NCBI RefSeq assembly: GCF_036850765.1
Contig: NC_089493.1
Coordinates: forward strand, 218,300,744-218,364,743
DNA: 64,000 nt
Reading direction: 5' to 3'
Source of the DNA: Saccopteryx bilineata
Lineage: Eukaryota; Chordata; Mammalia; Chiroptera; Emballonuridae
The position numbers and the translations under genes are program-made. Numbering within the stretch: the stretch's first letter is position 1; each line of letters opens with the position of its first letter. The notes beneath the pieces were generated by a model, which was not told the origin of the DNA, ran no database searches, and saw only the letters and a list, made by a program, of their open reading frames with translations. Positions 46,763 to 59,010 of this stretch are shown here, piece by piece.

Positions 46763-46962
46763 TAAAAAAAAAAATTTATGTATTGATTTTATAGGGAGAG
46801 GAAAGAAAGGGATAGAGAACAAGAAGTATCAATTCATAGTTGCTTTGTTTTAGTTATTTATTGCTTGCTGTATGTGCCTTGACTGGACAAGCTCAGGGTT
46901 TCATTCAAACGGACAGCCTCAGCGTTCCAGGTCAATGCTCTGTATCCACTCGCCACCCAGGC
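46763..46962 (-). mobile_element. Short SINE (type C), antisense, decayed
   Basis: AGAAGTATCAATTCATAGTT, TGTGCCTTGACTGGACAAGC, CCTCAGCGTTCCAGGTCAAT and CCACTCGCCACCCAGGCC follow the type C order with many changes, so it is an older copy. Confidence 0.75.
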
Positions 46963-47405
46963 CATTTATTTTTAAAAAAAGAAAATATATTAACAGAGTG
47001 ATTGGAGTTGAGTAATAGTTGCCTGTTTAGATGGAACGTCAGCTCCTCAGTTTGTCCGGTGCTCACCAGACCTGCCTTACTGGTTTATACTACCTTACCC
47101 GTCCTCTGTTACATTTTAACTTGCAACTGTTGATCTATCTCAGCTCTACCTTAATTATGGGCCACTCCTTTTCATTTGAACCACTAAACAACTTTGAAAA
47201 GTTATGTAACCCTTTGCATATATTTTAATAAGCATCTAAATATTTTCATCCTAAATTCAAATAGTTCCAAATAATGTAATTTCCACTATATTATAAATTT
47301 TAGTGTTTTGTAATAAAATTTTTATTTTATTCTATTAAGTTAATTCAAAGAGTTTAAATTCTACAGCAATTTGATGCCCACTGTTATTCATTTCATTTTT
47401 AAAAT
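46963..47405. other. Intron sequence, no feature recognised
   Basis: AT-rich with no named repeat. Confidence 0.45.
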
Positions 47406-47414
47406 ATATGAGCA

Positions 47415-47528
47415 AGCCCTGGCTGATTGGCTCAGTGGTACAGCATCGCCCCAGCCTATGGAAGCCCCGGGTTCAATTCCCAGTCAGGGCACACAGGAGA
47501 AGTGACCATCTGCTTCTCTACCTCTACC

Positions 47529-47571
<43 letters not shown>

Positions 47572-47840
47572 TCTCTCTCTCTCCATCCCCTAAACCCCAC
47601 AGCCATGGCTCAAATGGTTTGAGCAAAGTTGGCCCCAGGTGCTGAGGATGGCTCCATAGCCTCCCCTCAGGTGTAAAATAGCTCAGTTGTGGAGCAATGA
47701 AGTAGCGGCCCCAGATGGGCAGAGCATTGCCCTGGTAGGGGCCTTGCCTGGTAGATCCCAGTCAGGGTGCATGTCAGAGTATGTCTCTCTACCACCCCAC
47801 CTCTCACTTAAAAAACAAATAAAATAAATACAAATATAAC
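47415..47840 (+). mobile_element. Long SINE (type A), sense
   Basis: Head CCCTGGCTGATTGGCTCAGT and B-box GGGTTCAATTCCC, with a pure (CT)n tract of more than 40 bp at 47531-47580 in place of the usual mixed CT region. Duplication ATATGAGCA at 47406-47414 and 47841-47849. Confidence 0.88.
47531..47582. repeat. (CT)n microsatellite
   Basis: Nearly pure CT repeat grown from the SINE's pyrimidine-rich region. Confidence 0.9.
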
Positions 47841-47849
47841 ATATGAGCA

Positions 47850-49126
47850 GCCTTTTCTTTTACAGTTAGAAAATTTACATCATTCTCTTTTCTTGGGTAC
47901 TTCTTACACATTTTACTATACGACTTACATATACATTATATCATATATAGAGGTGCTGTATAATTCATCATCCAAAGCAAAGCAATTTGAGAGAGTAAAT
48001 GGGGATATTATTAATAATTTTTAGGTAAGAAGTAATAAGACTTTTCAAATATTGTGTCCTCCAACTCCCTGTTTTGACGGAATAGTGAAAGTAGTATTTA
48101 TGGAAGGGTATAAACATAGGTCTTAATGGATACACAGGCTGGAATTAACATGACACGTTCAGGACCTGTTGAGTTGCCTGATCACTTTGAGAAAGCTCTC
48201 CAATGGGTGAAGGTTGAAATATGTCTATCCAGTAGGGTAGATCCAGAATAAGGAGTTTTAAAGCCACAGCATAGGGTTTCAGACTTGATTTCATTGGCCA
48301 TAGGAACTAACATTTGTTCTTGAGAAGGAAAGGGCAGTGGATGCTGAATAGATCAGAGGAACAGTGTGGACAATAGAGATGGAAGAGGCATTTTCAAGAG
48401 CTAGGAGGCAGAGCATAGTTTATTAATATAGACAACAAACATTTGCTGAACACTGACAGTATGCTGGGCACTGTCCTATGAACTAGGAATATAAAGATAT
48501 GAAGAACATAAATCCAGTGGGAGAGAGAAATTTTGAATGAGAATCATCATGTTTCCATGGGTAGCAGCAGTGATACCTGAGTTGATAGTTATAGGAAGAG
48601 TGGAGGCAGCCCAAGTAAGGAGTGGGGGAATGAGAAGAGAATCCCAGGCATGCCAGCATAGTAACATGGGATGAGAAGACAGCGAGCAGCAGCTCCAGTG
48701 AGACATCAGGCTGCGGAGCACAAAGCAGGTCAGGTGGGGCTTGCAGGCCTGGAGGCAGGGTTGCTGTCAGGCTGTAGGAGGCGATGAAAGCGAAAGCAGA
48801 CCTGGAGATCAGAGGGTGGGGTGGGCCGGTACAGTGTCAACCACAGCTTGCAACAGAGAGAGGATGGGAAGGACGGAGACCCAGAAGAGGGAGGGTTTGA
48901 CTAAAAGAACCTCGTTGATGGGCTCCTGCTTTCATCCCAAACAGGGTAAGATAGAGCTAATTCACCCCATGGCTACCAACACTGCAAACACCCTTTCCTG
49001 CATCTCAGACAGAAAGGGAAGTCTCAGCTCCCCAGCAACTGATTTTTCACTTTCCTTTCCATGTAGAGCCTAGTGCCCAGAAAATATAATATATACCAGC
49101 AGCATGCCCTGTGACCACATCTACAT
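47850..49126. other. Intron sequence with L2-like relics
   Basis: At about 48425-48540 the sequence CAACAAACATTTGCTGAACA and GCTGGGCACTGTCCTATG is the antisense L2 3' end. The downstream part to 48990 continues in a weaker L2-like manner. No exon is recognised. Confidence 0.5.
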
Positions 49127-49190
49127 TCTGTGTGTGTGTGTGAGAGAGAGAGTGAGAGAGAGAAAGAGAGAGACGGAGACAGAGAGAGCA
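49127..49190. repeat. (TG)n / (GA)n simple repeat
   Basis: A TG run passes directly into an interrupted GA run. Confidence 0.85.
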
Positions 49191-49999
<809 letters not shown>

Positions 50000-50310
50000 C
50001 GGCACAGAGACCATTAAAATGAGGATAGTTTCATATTTGTATTGGCTTCGTGCTAAAACTCTCTAAGTACATGCAGCCATATAATAGGAATCTGGCGATT
50101 GTGCTGAATGTGCAGAAGTGATTGTTGTGTCAGAATATAAATTACTCATCTTTGTGCAACCTTAAAATTCACTGCTGTAATGGAAGACTGGATCAAGTTT
50201 GTCAGTTAGTAGAATGTACATATTCCAAGAACATTAGTTGTTTTTTAATCATCCCACATGGCTAACATTGTTTAATAAAAGTAATAACAATAAAAATGAT
50301 AAAATCCACT
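50000..50310 (+). other. ADGRV1: ADGRV1 3'UTR
   Basis: The sequence after the stop codon is AT-rich and free of recognised repeats. Two poly-A signals, AATAAA at 50274-50279 and 50289-50294, suggest cleavage around 50300-50315. The end is inferred and a longer isoform cannot be excluded. Confidence 0.7.
50274..50294 (+). terminator. ADGRV1: ADGRV1 polyadenylation signals
   Basis: Two AATAAA hexamers 15 bp apart, about 275 bp after the stop codon. Confidence 0.65.
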
Positions 50311-51979
50311 TGGCATCACCTAGGCTCATTATTTATGAGGAAATATTGTGTATGAGCAAAGAAACAAACCCCACGCCTGGATGATGGTAAGCGCCCTGTT
50401 TCTTCTAGCATTGATCCAGGTGATCTAGAGTCAAGGCTTCCCAGCATCTAGAAGACTTATTCCTAAAAACCATAAAATTTATTGCTTGTTGACAGGGGTA
50501 CTGCAGTTTGCATAGTCTTTCATCGAAAGTATGTATTTCTGCTCATTATAAAATTAGGGAACTGAACATTTTTCAAAATGAATGTTCTGTTCTTGGTTAA
50601 AAATAACTCCAGCAAGCATTTTAGCACAGCTATGAAGAAGATCATTCAAACAGTTCAGTTTGTTTGGGAAAAATATTTCTTGGTTTGGGTTTTTTAGCCC
50701 TTCTTTGTCTTGGAATGAGAAATCAGAAAGTCTGTCCCAGAACAAACACTGTTGTGTTCATGATGATTTCATTGACAAAGGTTCCAGAAGAATTATTAAG
50801 AACAGAACAAGTTTGTCCTAAGAAAGCCTTTTTGACCTTTTATTTTGAAATTGTGAAGTAATTTTCAGAAAGTCAGTAGTATCATCCCAAGAAAAAATTT
50901 AAAACATTTTTACCTAAGAAAAAAATTTTGATCTGTTAATTATTTCCCTTAGAGCCATAATTAGAACATCTAAGTGCTCTATTATTGCTGTTAAGACTGG
51001 CTTTATTTTTTATAAAACCTGGTTATATTTTATATACACCTGATAAATTATAAAATGACTCCTCTCTTCTTCCTGTTGGTTCTTGCCCACTCCCATCCCC
51101 GCCCTCTTATACTGAGTTTTGATTAGTGGATTGTCATTGTTGGTAAAAAAATAAAAGCTGCATAACAAAATCAAACAACATAGAAAACAAAGGCTGTATC
51201 ATAGGTGGAGTTAAAATCTTTTTTTTAGGAACTTTAGAAATTGTAGAAATAAGATTGAATTTACCTAAACTGACAAATACCTTAGTTATCTCTTCCAACC
51301 TACAGCGTTACACAATAGTTTCTTCCATGTTAGGGTAGAGCAAATGATGAAATTGGGTACAGTATATAAAATTTAGTATGAAAATTTTGAAATTGGCAAG
51401 TATTCTAAAATTGCCAATAAGTTTTAATGAATTTGGAGCTTAGTGATTACAGAAATGTGAGATTTCATCATGTGGAATCCATGAGTTAGAAGCCCTGTAA
51501 CATTTTTTGCAACTAACTAGACATCTGATTTTTTTAACAAAGGCAATTGTCAATTGTTATTTTTCAATTCTACATGTTGTCAGAATTTAGGAAAATCTGG
51601 CGCAAAACATGACCAATCAGGAACACCTTTCTTAATTCAAGTTACTGGATTTCCATTGCCGTCTAAAAGGCCATGTTGATAAGGAAGCAGTGGACCACCT
51701 GCCACTGTTCAGCATGATTCTTTTAAATATTGGAAGGAAAAAACGAGCTTTCTAGAAGCCACGGTGCTAAAACAAATAAGCTTCATATTGCAACAGCAGC
51801 AATATTTTGCCAGCCTGCTTCCTCCCGTGTAGATTAAAATGGACCAGCTGCCAGGGAGGCAGAGGAAGAAGCAAGCAAATCAGTCTTACAAAAGGAGAGC
51901 GAAGGGTTGGGACTCGAACCCCTCTGCATGGTCAGTCTCTTTCAGGAGAGTGGGCCCTCTTTTTCTCCGGGACATTTTT
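50311..51979. other. 3' flanking sequence, no feature recognised
   Basis: AT-rich, with no exon or named repeat. Confidence 0.45.
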
Positions 51980-52235
51980 TACACAGCTTTATTAGTTATA
52001 ATTCACATTCTATACAACTCACTCTTTTAAAGTGTGCAATTCAAAAATATTTGGTATATTACACTTTGGGCTTTTTTAATTGTGGTAAAATATATGTAAA
52101 AAAATTTGCCATTTTAACCATTTAAATATAGTTTTTAAATTCAGTGGCATTAATTACATCCATAGTATTATGAAACCATCACTTCTATGTCCAAAGCTTT
52201 GTTATCACATCAAACAGAAGCTCTATTCCCCACCT
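51980..52235 (-). repeat. Old L1 3'UTR fragment, antisense
   Basis: TTATTAGTTATAATTCACAT, AAGTGTGCAATTCAAAAATA, GCCATTTTAACCATTTAAAT and GAAACCATCACTTCTATGTC are typical antisense L1M 3'UTR segments. Confidence 0.7.
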
Positions 52236-52577
52236 CTAGGGTCTTTTCTCTCCTCTGTCAGCAGACAACTGACATTTCTTTGAGCAATGTCTCTGCTTCT
52301 GTATTTTTGTGGTTCTTTAAGTTGTATTTTGTTTTGTTTTAGGCTTCTTTCAACTTTTGTCTTTTAGAGTGTTTTAAAAAATGGATTTTCCTAATTTGGA
52401 TGCAAGAGCAGCAAGTGTACAATTGGGGTATGGGGTAGCAGCACAGCTGGTAGACTGCCTGTTAAGATGGGAGACCAGACAAACTAAAATTTTAGTAAGC
52501 AAAACACAGAGTTTTACTAGGGAACTTCAGCTTTTAGTTGTTTTTCAATCTCTTGAGATGTTTTAGGGTTTAATAAA
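52236..52577. other. 3' flanking sequence, no feature recognised
   Basis: No named repeat. Frames are short. Confidence 0.4.
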
Positions 52578-52917
52578 TTTTTTTTTTTTTTCTGAAGCTG
52601 GAAACAGGGAGAGACAGTCAGACAGTCTCCCGCATGTGCCCAACCGGGATCCACCCAGCACACCCACCAGGGGGCGATGCTCTGCCCCTCCGGGGGGTCG
52701 CTCTGCTGTGACCAGAGCCACTCTAGCACCTGGGGCAGAGGCCAAGGAGCCATCCCCAGCGCCCGGGCCATCTTTGCTCCAGTGGAGCTCGCTGCGGGAG
52801 GGGAAGAGAGAGACAGAGAGGAAGGAGAGGGGGAGGGGTGGAGAAGCAAATGGGCGCTTCTCCTGTGTGCCCTGGTCGGGAATCGAACCCGGGACTTCTG
52901 CACGCCAGGCCGACGCA
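52578..52917 (-). mobile_element. Long SINE (type A), antisense, head truncated
   Basis: Poly-T, TCTGAAGCTGGAAACAGGG, then the core up to the B-box complement GGAATCGAACCC. It stops at CCGACGC, missing about 25 bp that would form the 5' end (A-box side) of the tRNA-like head. It carries an intact CTCF-like motif at 52664-52676. Confidence 0.88.
52664..52676 (+). promoter_or_regulatory. CTCF-like motif in a type A SINE
   Basis: CCACCAGGGGGCG fits CCASNAGRKGGCR at every position. The same motif is at 2994-3006 in the other well-preserved type A copy. Occupancy is unknown. Confidence 0.4.
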
Positions 52918-53145
52918 ATCAATATATTTCATGTCTCCCAAATATAGTCAGAGAAGTTTAAGCATGTTATGGAGTTATCACTGGAGAAAGAAAGTGCTAT
53001 TCAGAGCACAGCTTCTAAGCAATTTCACTACCCTCCCCTCCCCGCTGCCGCACTTAAGATCCTTTTCGAGTTTAGCCTTATGGCCTCTGGGTAGATCTTT
53101 TCAAGGGTAGATCTCAATCAGATGAGTAAATGGTACTGAGCTTTT

Positions 53146-53312
53146 TTTTTTTAATTAAATTTAATGCAGTGACATTGATAAATCAGGGTACATATGTTGA
53201 GAGAAAACATCTCCAGATTATTTTGACCTTTGATTATGCTGCATACCCCTCACCCAAAGTCAAATTGTCTTCCGTCACCTTCTATCTGGTTTTCTTTGTG
53301 CCCCTGACCTTT
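53146..53312 (-). mobile_element. 5'-truncated L1 (3'UTR), antisense
   Basis: Poly-T, then GTGACATTGATAAATCAGGG and TTTGATTATGCTGCATACCC, nearly the same as the 3' end of the full-length L1 at 660-830. The short flanks GAGCTTTT and GACCTTTT may be a target duplication. Confidence 0.8.
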
Positions 53313-54325
53313 TCAAAGCAGCTGGTTGCCACAGTGGATCTCATCTAAGTAGCTGGTCTGGGAAGGAACAGGCGAGGCACCGAGGGCATGACTATGTTTC
53401 CTGTAGCCTGTTAATTGTTAATGGCATGAACCCAGTCTTCCTATTGCCTCTCTGGCAGGATTCAAGCAGAAGGGCCACATTGTCTATGTGTAGTAGTTAA
53501 AGAATGGACAAAGTGACTGAGGCTCAGAACTCTTCTATTATCTTCAATGTTTTTTATCTTTTGACTAACTAGTGAAATAAAGTACAAGTGTAATAAGGAA
53601 TGTAGTCAAAACAACCCAGATATGCACTAATGCTTCAGTATTATTGATTTATGTTTCATAAACATCTTTTATGTATGTAAATGACATGGTTTAAGGAGAA
53701 ACAAATGGAGAAAAGCCCTGTTTCCCATCAGCAGTGACAGCGGGATGCAGGTATCAAATACTGTGCTGTGGTTGCTGGTAGAACCACAGATGCTTCAGCT
53801 CAGTGCCCAGCCTGGCCCCTGCAAAGACGCAGCGGCTCATCCCACAGCTTTGTGCTGAGCACCAGGATTGGAGCCGAGTTCCCGAAAAATGACTCGGCTC
53901 AAGGAAATTGTTAACACTTTCAGTACATGAAGAAACACGAGTAATCACTTTCCTAATAAATAAAAGGGTTTAAATTTAAGTAAGATAAACTATAATTTTT
54001 TGCCTGTGATAATTCTTTTGGAGTTTATGAGCAAAGCCACGTCTTTTTTTAATTTGGAAACAAACTGATAGCATTTGTTTTGTAACACTAATGAAAGAAA
54101 GAGGCAATACAAACCATTTCAACTTACTTTGGATTTGGAGTATGATTACATTTATTTCAAAGGTAGGGTGTGTGTAAGAGAGTGATATTGAAGAAAGTCC
54201 TGGTGGGAATTCAGAGCAGGAAAATCATAATAAAACAATTTTTATTATAGTTTGCAATGCATATTAAAAGGTATTTTTAAAAGCTGATTAATGAAATATA
54301 TAAAACTGTTCATCATCCTGCCCTA
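53313..54325. other. 3' flanking sequence, no feature recognised
   Basis: A GC-richer patch at 53740-53890 has a short frame of no recognisable product. The rest is AT-rich. Confidence 0.45.
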
Positions 54326-54352
54326 GTGTGTGTGTGTGTGTGTGTGTGTGTA
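54326..54352. repeat. (TG)n microsatellite
   Basis: About 13 TG units. Confidence 0.9.
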
Positions 54353-54529
54353 TTTGAAGACTTCTGCCACATTATAGAAGGGAAGTGTAATCATTTAATA
54401 AAAGAATTGAAAGAGTACATGAAAAAACTAAAACAAATTAGAAAGGTGCTCAAGAACCACCAGGGGCATTATGGTATTATATAGTAAGTGTTGGTTTCCT
54501 CTTTTTAAATATTATCTTTATCATCAAGT

Positions 54530-55111
54530 TTCTTTCATGTGGTCACATTTTGCATAGTTTTTTAAGCTGAATAGCATTCCATTGCACGTGTACCACATTT
54601 TCTTTAGTCAGTCATCTATTAATGGATATTTGGGTTGCTGTGAATAATGCTGCAATAAATGTAGGAGTGCAGATATTGCTCCTGATTTTAATTCTTTTAG
54701 ATTAAATGCAAAGAAGTAATATTGCTGAATCATATGATAGCTCTATTTTTAATATTTCTGAAGGACCTCTATAATGTTCTGTAGCAGCTGCACTATTTTG
54801 CATTTAGACCAATAGTGCACAAGGGTTCCAATTTCTCTACAGCCTCACCAACACTTTTTTTTTTTGGACTAGCCATCCTGACAGGTGTGAGGCGGTCTCT
54901 TGCAGTTTCAATGTGCATTTTGCTCATGACTAGCGATGCTGAGCATGTTTTTATATACCTGTTGCCCATTCATATGTCATCTTTGGAGAAATGTCTATTC
55001 AAGTCCTTAGTCCATTTTTAAATTGAGCTATTAGGGGTTTTTGCTGTTGAGAAATAGGTATTCCTTATATTTTGGAGATTGACTTCTTAAATGTATTGTT
55101 TGCAAATAGTT
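54530..55111 (-). mobile_element. L1 fragment, inverted 5' part of a rearranged insertion
   Basis: Antisense L1 ORF2 3' region: GCTGAATAGCATTCCATTGC, TTTGGGTTGCTGTGAATAATG, ATCCTGACAGGTGTGAGGCG and TTTGCAAATAGTTTCTCCC. It is directly joined to a sense L1 3' end at 55112. Old, with many changes. Confidence 0.75.
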
Positions 55112-55378
55112 TCTCCCATTCCAGTGACAAAAAGACAAATACTACATGATTCCATGGTTCTGTGAGATATCTAAAACAAATTTCTGGAATCAGAGTGGAA
55201 TGGTGTTTGCCTGGAACTGAAAAGAGGGAGAGATGGGGAGTTAGTAATCAGTGGGCACAGGCCAGATGAACACGCTCCGCAGATCTGCTGGACAACCTCA
55301 CACCTACAGGCAACAATGCTGTCATGTACTTAACATAATCTTGTTGTGTTTTTATCACAATAAAATTTAAAGATTTCA
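55112..55378 (+). mobile_element. L1 fragment, sense 3' part of a rearranged insertion
   Basis: AAAGACAAATACTACATGAT, GAGATATCTAAAACAAATTT, a TGTTTGCCTGGAACTGAAAA segment and a terminal ACAATAAAATTTAAAG match the sense strand of an L1M 3' end. In L1 coordinates it resumes close to where the inverted part stops. Confidence 0.7.
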
Positions 55379-55389
55379 TTTGCTAATAG

Positions 55390-55482
55390 GGCTGCTTGAC
55401 CACCATTTTTCATTGTAAGTGCTGGCATTGCATGGAGAAGGAACTTCTTGCTCCTGAAGCCTCTGAAAAACTTATTTTCCAG
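55390..55482 (+). other. Exon-like 93-bp block with consensus donor
   Basis: Bounded by a weak acceptor (TTTCATTTGCTAATAG) and an excellent donor (CAG followed by GTAAGT). It is 93 bp long and open in the frame starting at its first base (31 codons, GCLTTIFHCKCWHCMEKELL at the start). No protein family is recognised. It may be a non-coding or cryptic exon, or chance. Confidence 0.3.
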
Positions 55483-55969
55483 GTAAGTATGAGAGAAATT
55501 GTAGATTATAACACTTTGGTTACAAAATATTCGTGCATTTGCAACTTTCCACACAAAGCCCTTATGACTAACAGGTCATGGGAAAATAATGAAATATTCA
55601 GAGTATCACCTCTTATTATCTATTTATTCTCTGTTTGGCTTCCCCCATTGCCCAGTAACCCTTGAAAAATCATGTTAGTTTTAAATTGTTATTTGGACTA
55701 CCTGTCAAAAGGAAAATAAGTTTTTCTAGGTCTTCAGTGGTTTCTCAGACTCCTTGAATAAGTAGGAAGGAAAATGAATTACAGATTTAATTTAACATTA
55801 TAGCTTAGAAAGTGAAATCTGTTTGGTAATATGAAGATAATATGGCATCTGATTTGTTCAATAATTATTATCCATTTAGATTTTTAAAGGCAAAACATCT
55901 GTAACAATCTACTTGAAGAAAAATGATGCTGTAATTTAACTGGTAGGATAAAGACTGGTTTCTTTTTTC

Positions 55970-56095
55970 CATTTCAACAAATATTTATTAGGCATCAGTT
56001 TTGTTCCAGGCATTGTGCTAGGTGCTTAGAATGCTAAAACAAATAAAATGTAGCTTTTCCCACTTTTCATAAGCATACAGTCCATTGTGGGTTCC
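55970..56095 (-). repeat. L2 fragment, antisense
   Basis: TTTCAACAAATATTTATTAG, CCAGGCATTGTGCTAGGTGC and a CATACAGTCCATTG segment follow the L2 3' end in reverse. Confidence 0.7.
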
Positions 56096-56915
56096 TCAAC
56101 TGGGGCTCTGTAGATATCATTAGGGGTTCTGTGAGAGGTTTCTAGGAGTTCCAGAAAAGATTGAAAAAGTGTTTTTTAAATTGTTTGAACTTCCTTCTCC
56201 ATGCAGTACCAGCACTTGCAAGTGAAGAATAGTGATCAAGCAGCTCTGTTAGCAAATCACTGTTTTGTCCTTTGCCAGAAAGAAAGTCTGCTTTTCACTG
56301 TTCAGACTTTATTTTGTAGTATGGCAAGAAGCCAGGACTTTTGGCTCATAATCCTTTGGGTTGTCTTGAGAAATTAGAATGTGGCTGGATATGGGAAGAT
56401 CTTGACTTATATATAATTAGTTCATAACAGCATGACATAGAGGCATTGCTCAGTTGTAAAGATGATAAGGTGTTCTTCTGAACCTTGGACACTAACAATT
56501 AATCGAGTAGACATTCATTGCTTACCTTCAGAGTACAGTTAGTCTTAGTCCCTTGGCTCACTAAGATTAGGAATTACATGTTATCTACATTTGAGTGTTA
56601 CAGTGCAGACTTATTTCGAATCTATTTAGTACAGGCATAATGAATTAACCAGGACACAGCAAATGCACACTTCTTTGAGCTTGAGATTGAAATAGCCCCT
56701 GAAATAAAGGTGCTGTTCGAGCATTCACTCACACTAAATTACTCATGGCAAGTAAGGTGCTCTGTCTTCAGAGAACAGGTTGAATTTGGAGATGGGCATC
56801 AGGAAATGAGAATCTCCCCATCCCCACTCTGGGGATATTTGAGAATTTTTGTTTTTGTTACAGATTCTTGAGCTTCAGATATAGCCTCCAAAGTTAGATA
56901 TTTGTTAGCTCGTTT
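56096..56915. other. 3' flanking sequence, mostly unassigned
   Basis: The CTCAACTGGGGCTCTGTAG and AGGGGTTCTGTGAGAGGTTT part near 56096-56150 may be an old hAT relic. The rest is unassigned. Confidence 0.4.
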
Positions 56916-56930
56916 AGAAGGAGGAAGTGA

Positions 56931-56964
56931 TAGCTTCTCAGCCTTTTGTCCTAAGATCAAGTGC
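56931..56964 (+). pseudogene. Truncated U2 snRNA retropseudogene (5' 34 nt)
   Basis: TAGCTTCTCAGCCTTTTGTC then CTAAGATCAAGTGC matches the 5' end of U2 snRNA (TCGCTTCTCGGCCTTTTGGC, TAAGATCAAGTG) with few changes. It stops within the region just past the branch-site-pairing part. Both sides carry AGAAGGAGGAAGTGA (56916-56930) and AGAAAGAGGAAGTGA (56965-56979), a 14/15 target duplication. There is no A-tail, as in tail-less LINE-mobilised RNA fragments. Confidence 0.75.
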
Positions 56965-57216
56965 AGAAAGAGGAAGTGAGGGTCTCCTCTCAGACTTTGC
57001 TGGTACTGACACACTGTCTGCCTATTTTATTTAAGGTGATCTTACTAAGAAATAGAATTCTTCACTAAATGATTACTCTGAAAAGTTTTATTTATTTCTT
57101 TATTTATGCAAGCACTGCACATTTTCTAAGACTCCAGGAGATTAGCATGCCATGATTCCATGTAAGAAAACTCAGATGCTGCTTCATTGCTACAAAGAGA
57201 GTAGCTTCTATTTTCT

Positions 57217-57601
57217 TTCTTTCTTTTTCTTTTTTTTCTTTTTTGTAAGTAAGTGAGAAGTGAAGAGGCAGAAACAGCCTCTCGCATGTGTCCCAACCGG
57301 GATCCACCCAGCAAGCCCCCTACAAGGCAATGCTCTGCGGGTCTGGGCTGCTACTCTGTTGCTCAGCAACTGAGCTATTTTAGCACCTGAAGTGAGGCCA
57401 TGGAGCCATTCTCAGTCCCAGGGCCAACTTTAGCTGGAAACATTTGAGCCATGGCTATGAGCAGAAGAGAGATAGATAGAGAAAGAGGGAAGCAGTGGGG
57501 AAGCAGATGGTAACTTCTCCTGTGTGCCCTGACCAGGAATTGACCCCAGAACTTCCACATGCCAAGCCAATGCTCTACCACTGAGCTAACCAGCCAAGGC
57601 C
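57217..57601 (-). mobile_element. Long SINE (type A), antisense, old copy
   Basis: T/C-rich tail, then the type A core in reverse, ending ACCACTGAGCTAACCAGCCA at the head. Duplication TCTATTTTCT at 57207-57216 and 57602-57611. It is more diverged than the copies at 2881 and 52578. Confidence 0.85.
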
Positions 57602-57611
57602 TCTATTTTCT

Positions 57612-58684
57612 ATTAATGAAACAAACACTACTACATACTATTCTTGGTTTCTTTATTCTGTACTTGATATTATATGCTCCTATTTCAGCCAACCATAAAA
57701 GTCTATAGACAAAGTTCAGTGGATTTTGTATTTTGTTCAAATACTATATCTCTAGAATAAAAGGTGGTCCATTTGGAATTATGTTTCCTTCGTTTTCCAG
57801 CCTTTTAACTGTTTGCTCAGTTTTGTTCTTCTTGGAGTAAATCATTCTTCACAAGATTTAGACTGTATTATATAACATGGTAACCAAGATTAGAAACTCT
57901 GTAGAGATGATGAACCTTTTAGCTTCAGTGATTTTTACTTCTCTTTGCATCCACACCTTCTTCTAAGCATGGTGGCTAAATAGATAGACATTCAGAGTAT
58001 AAAAGTGCCCATTAGAAATGTAATAAATTTCATGCATTTCATCAACTTGATTTTGGTTGTCATATGGCATAATCTGTATAACCCACGGCCCTGTATGGCT
58101 TTTAGAATAAACAATAGTTGCTTTCTGTTTTAGGACTAAACTGTGTAACATGAAGCAGAGAAAGGAATGGTTCATAGTCTGCCTGCTTCAAGGCAAAGTA
58201 AAACTTAAGCTCAGCATGTCATCACATACTTCCAAGTGACTTATGCAAGCCTTCTTTATAAATAGATTTTGAGAGTGCCAAGGTTTCCAATGAAAAAGGA
58301 AACCATTAAAATGTTTTATCACTTATTATTTTCATTATAGGAAAAACAGAGACCACTGATACCCCCTCAGGCAAAAAAATTACCCTTTGAGGCTATAAGA
58401 GAACCATAGACAATGCCCAAACTAGTAAATTTGTTACCAAATAGGTAGACATTAAAATATTGCTTCCTCAATGACCCCTGATGGCAGTACATAGGCTTAT
58501 GGCATGCAAACAAGTATAAATGATAAAAGATTTAATAAGCTGCCTTTTGATGATGTTGATAAGTTATAATTCACAGTTATCCCTAGTAACTCCAAAGCTT
58601 CATTTTATAGAAGAGAATATCATTTGTTTAAAAAAATATATAACAGTTGTAAGATTAGAAATTTACATAAATTTATGTACTCTT
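57612..58684. other. 3' flanking sequence, no feature recognised
   Basis: AT-rich, with no named repeat. Confidence 0.45.
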
Positions 58685-58702
58685 CTATGGCACAAATTTT
58701 TT
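58685..58702. repeat. 18-bp target duplication, left copy
   Basis: CTATGGCACAAATTTTTT occurs here and exactly at 59011-59028, bracketing an L1 3' tip plus non-L1 sequence. Confidence 0.88.
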
Positions 58703-59010
58703 TTTAACACTTCCAGACTTTATGTATGTATCAGATGTTTGTGGCCAGAACATTTCTGTATATTAGAAACTGTTAATAATTTTTACTTCTGGGGTTCAGA
58801 CATTTAGGTCTCAATTTACACTTGTATCCTATTTTAAATTTTTGGCCATAGGTACATATTGTTGTTATTATTATTACATTGTTGTTGTTTTATTAATTTT
58901 AATGGGGTGACATTGATAAATCAGGGTACATATGTTCAGAGAGAACATCTCTAGGTTATTTTGACATTTGATTATGCTGCATTCCCATCACCCAAAGTCA
59001 AATTGACTTC
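58703..59010 (-). mobile_element. 5'-truncated L1 with apparent 3' transduction
   Basis: On the minus strand, 59010-58890 is L1 3'UTR (complement of GGGGTGACATTGATAAATCA and so on), ending near an AATTAATAAAAC. It is followed by about 190 bp of non-L1 sequence (58889-58706) with a CATAAA hexamer about 20 nt before a short A-run. The 18-bp target duplication lies outside both parts, so they were inserted together. Confidence 0.75.

Noticed and set aside
51887..51925. GGGTTGGGACTCGAACCCC resembling the T-arm side of a tRNA
   Set aside because: No A-box or acceptor stem at the right distance, and no SINE body. Chance similarity.
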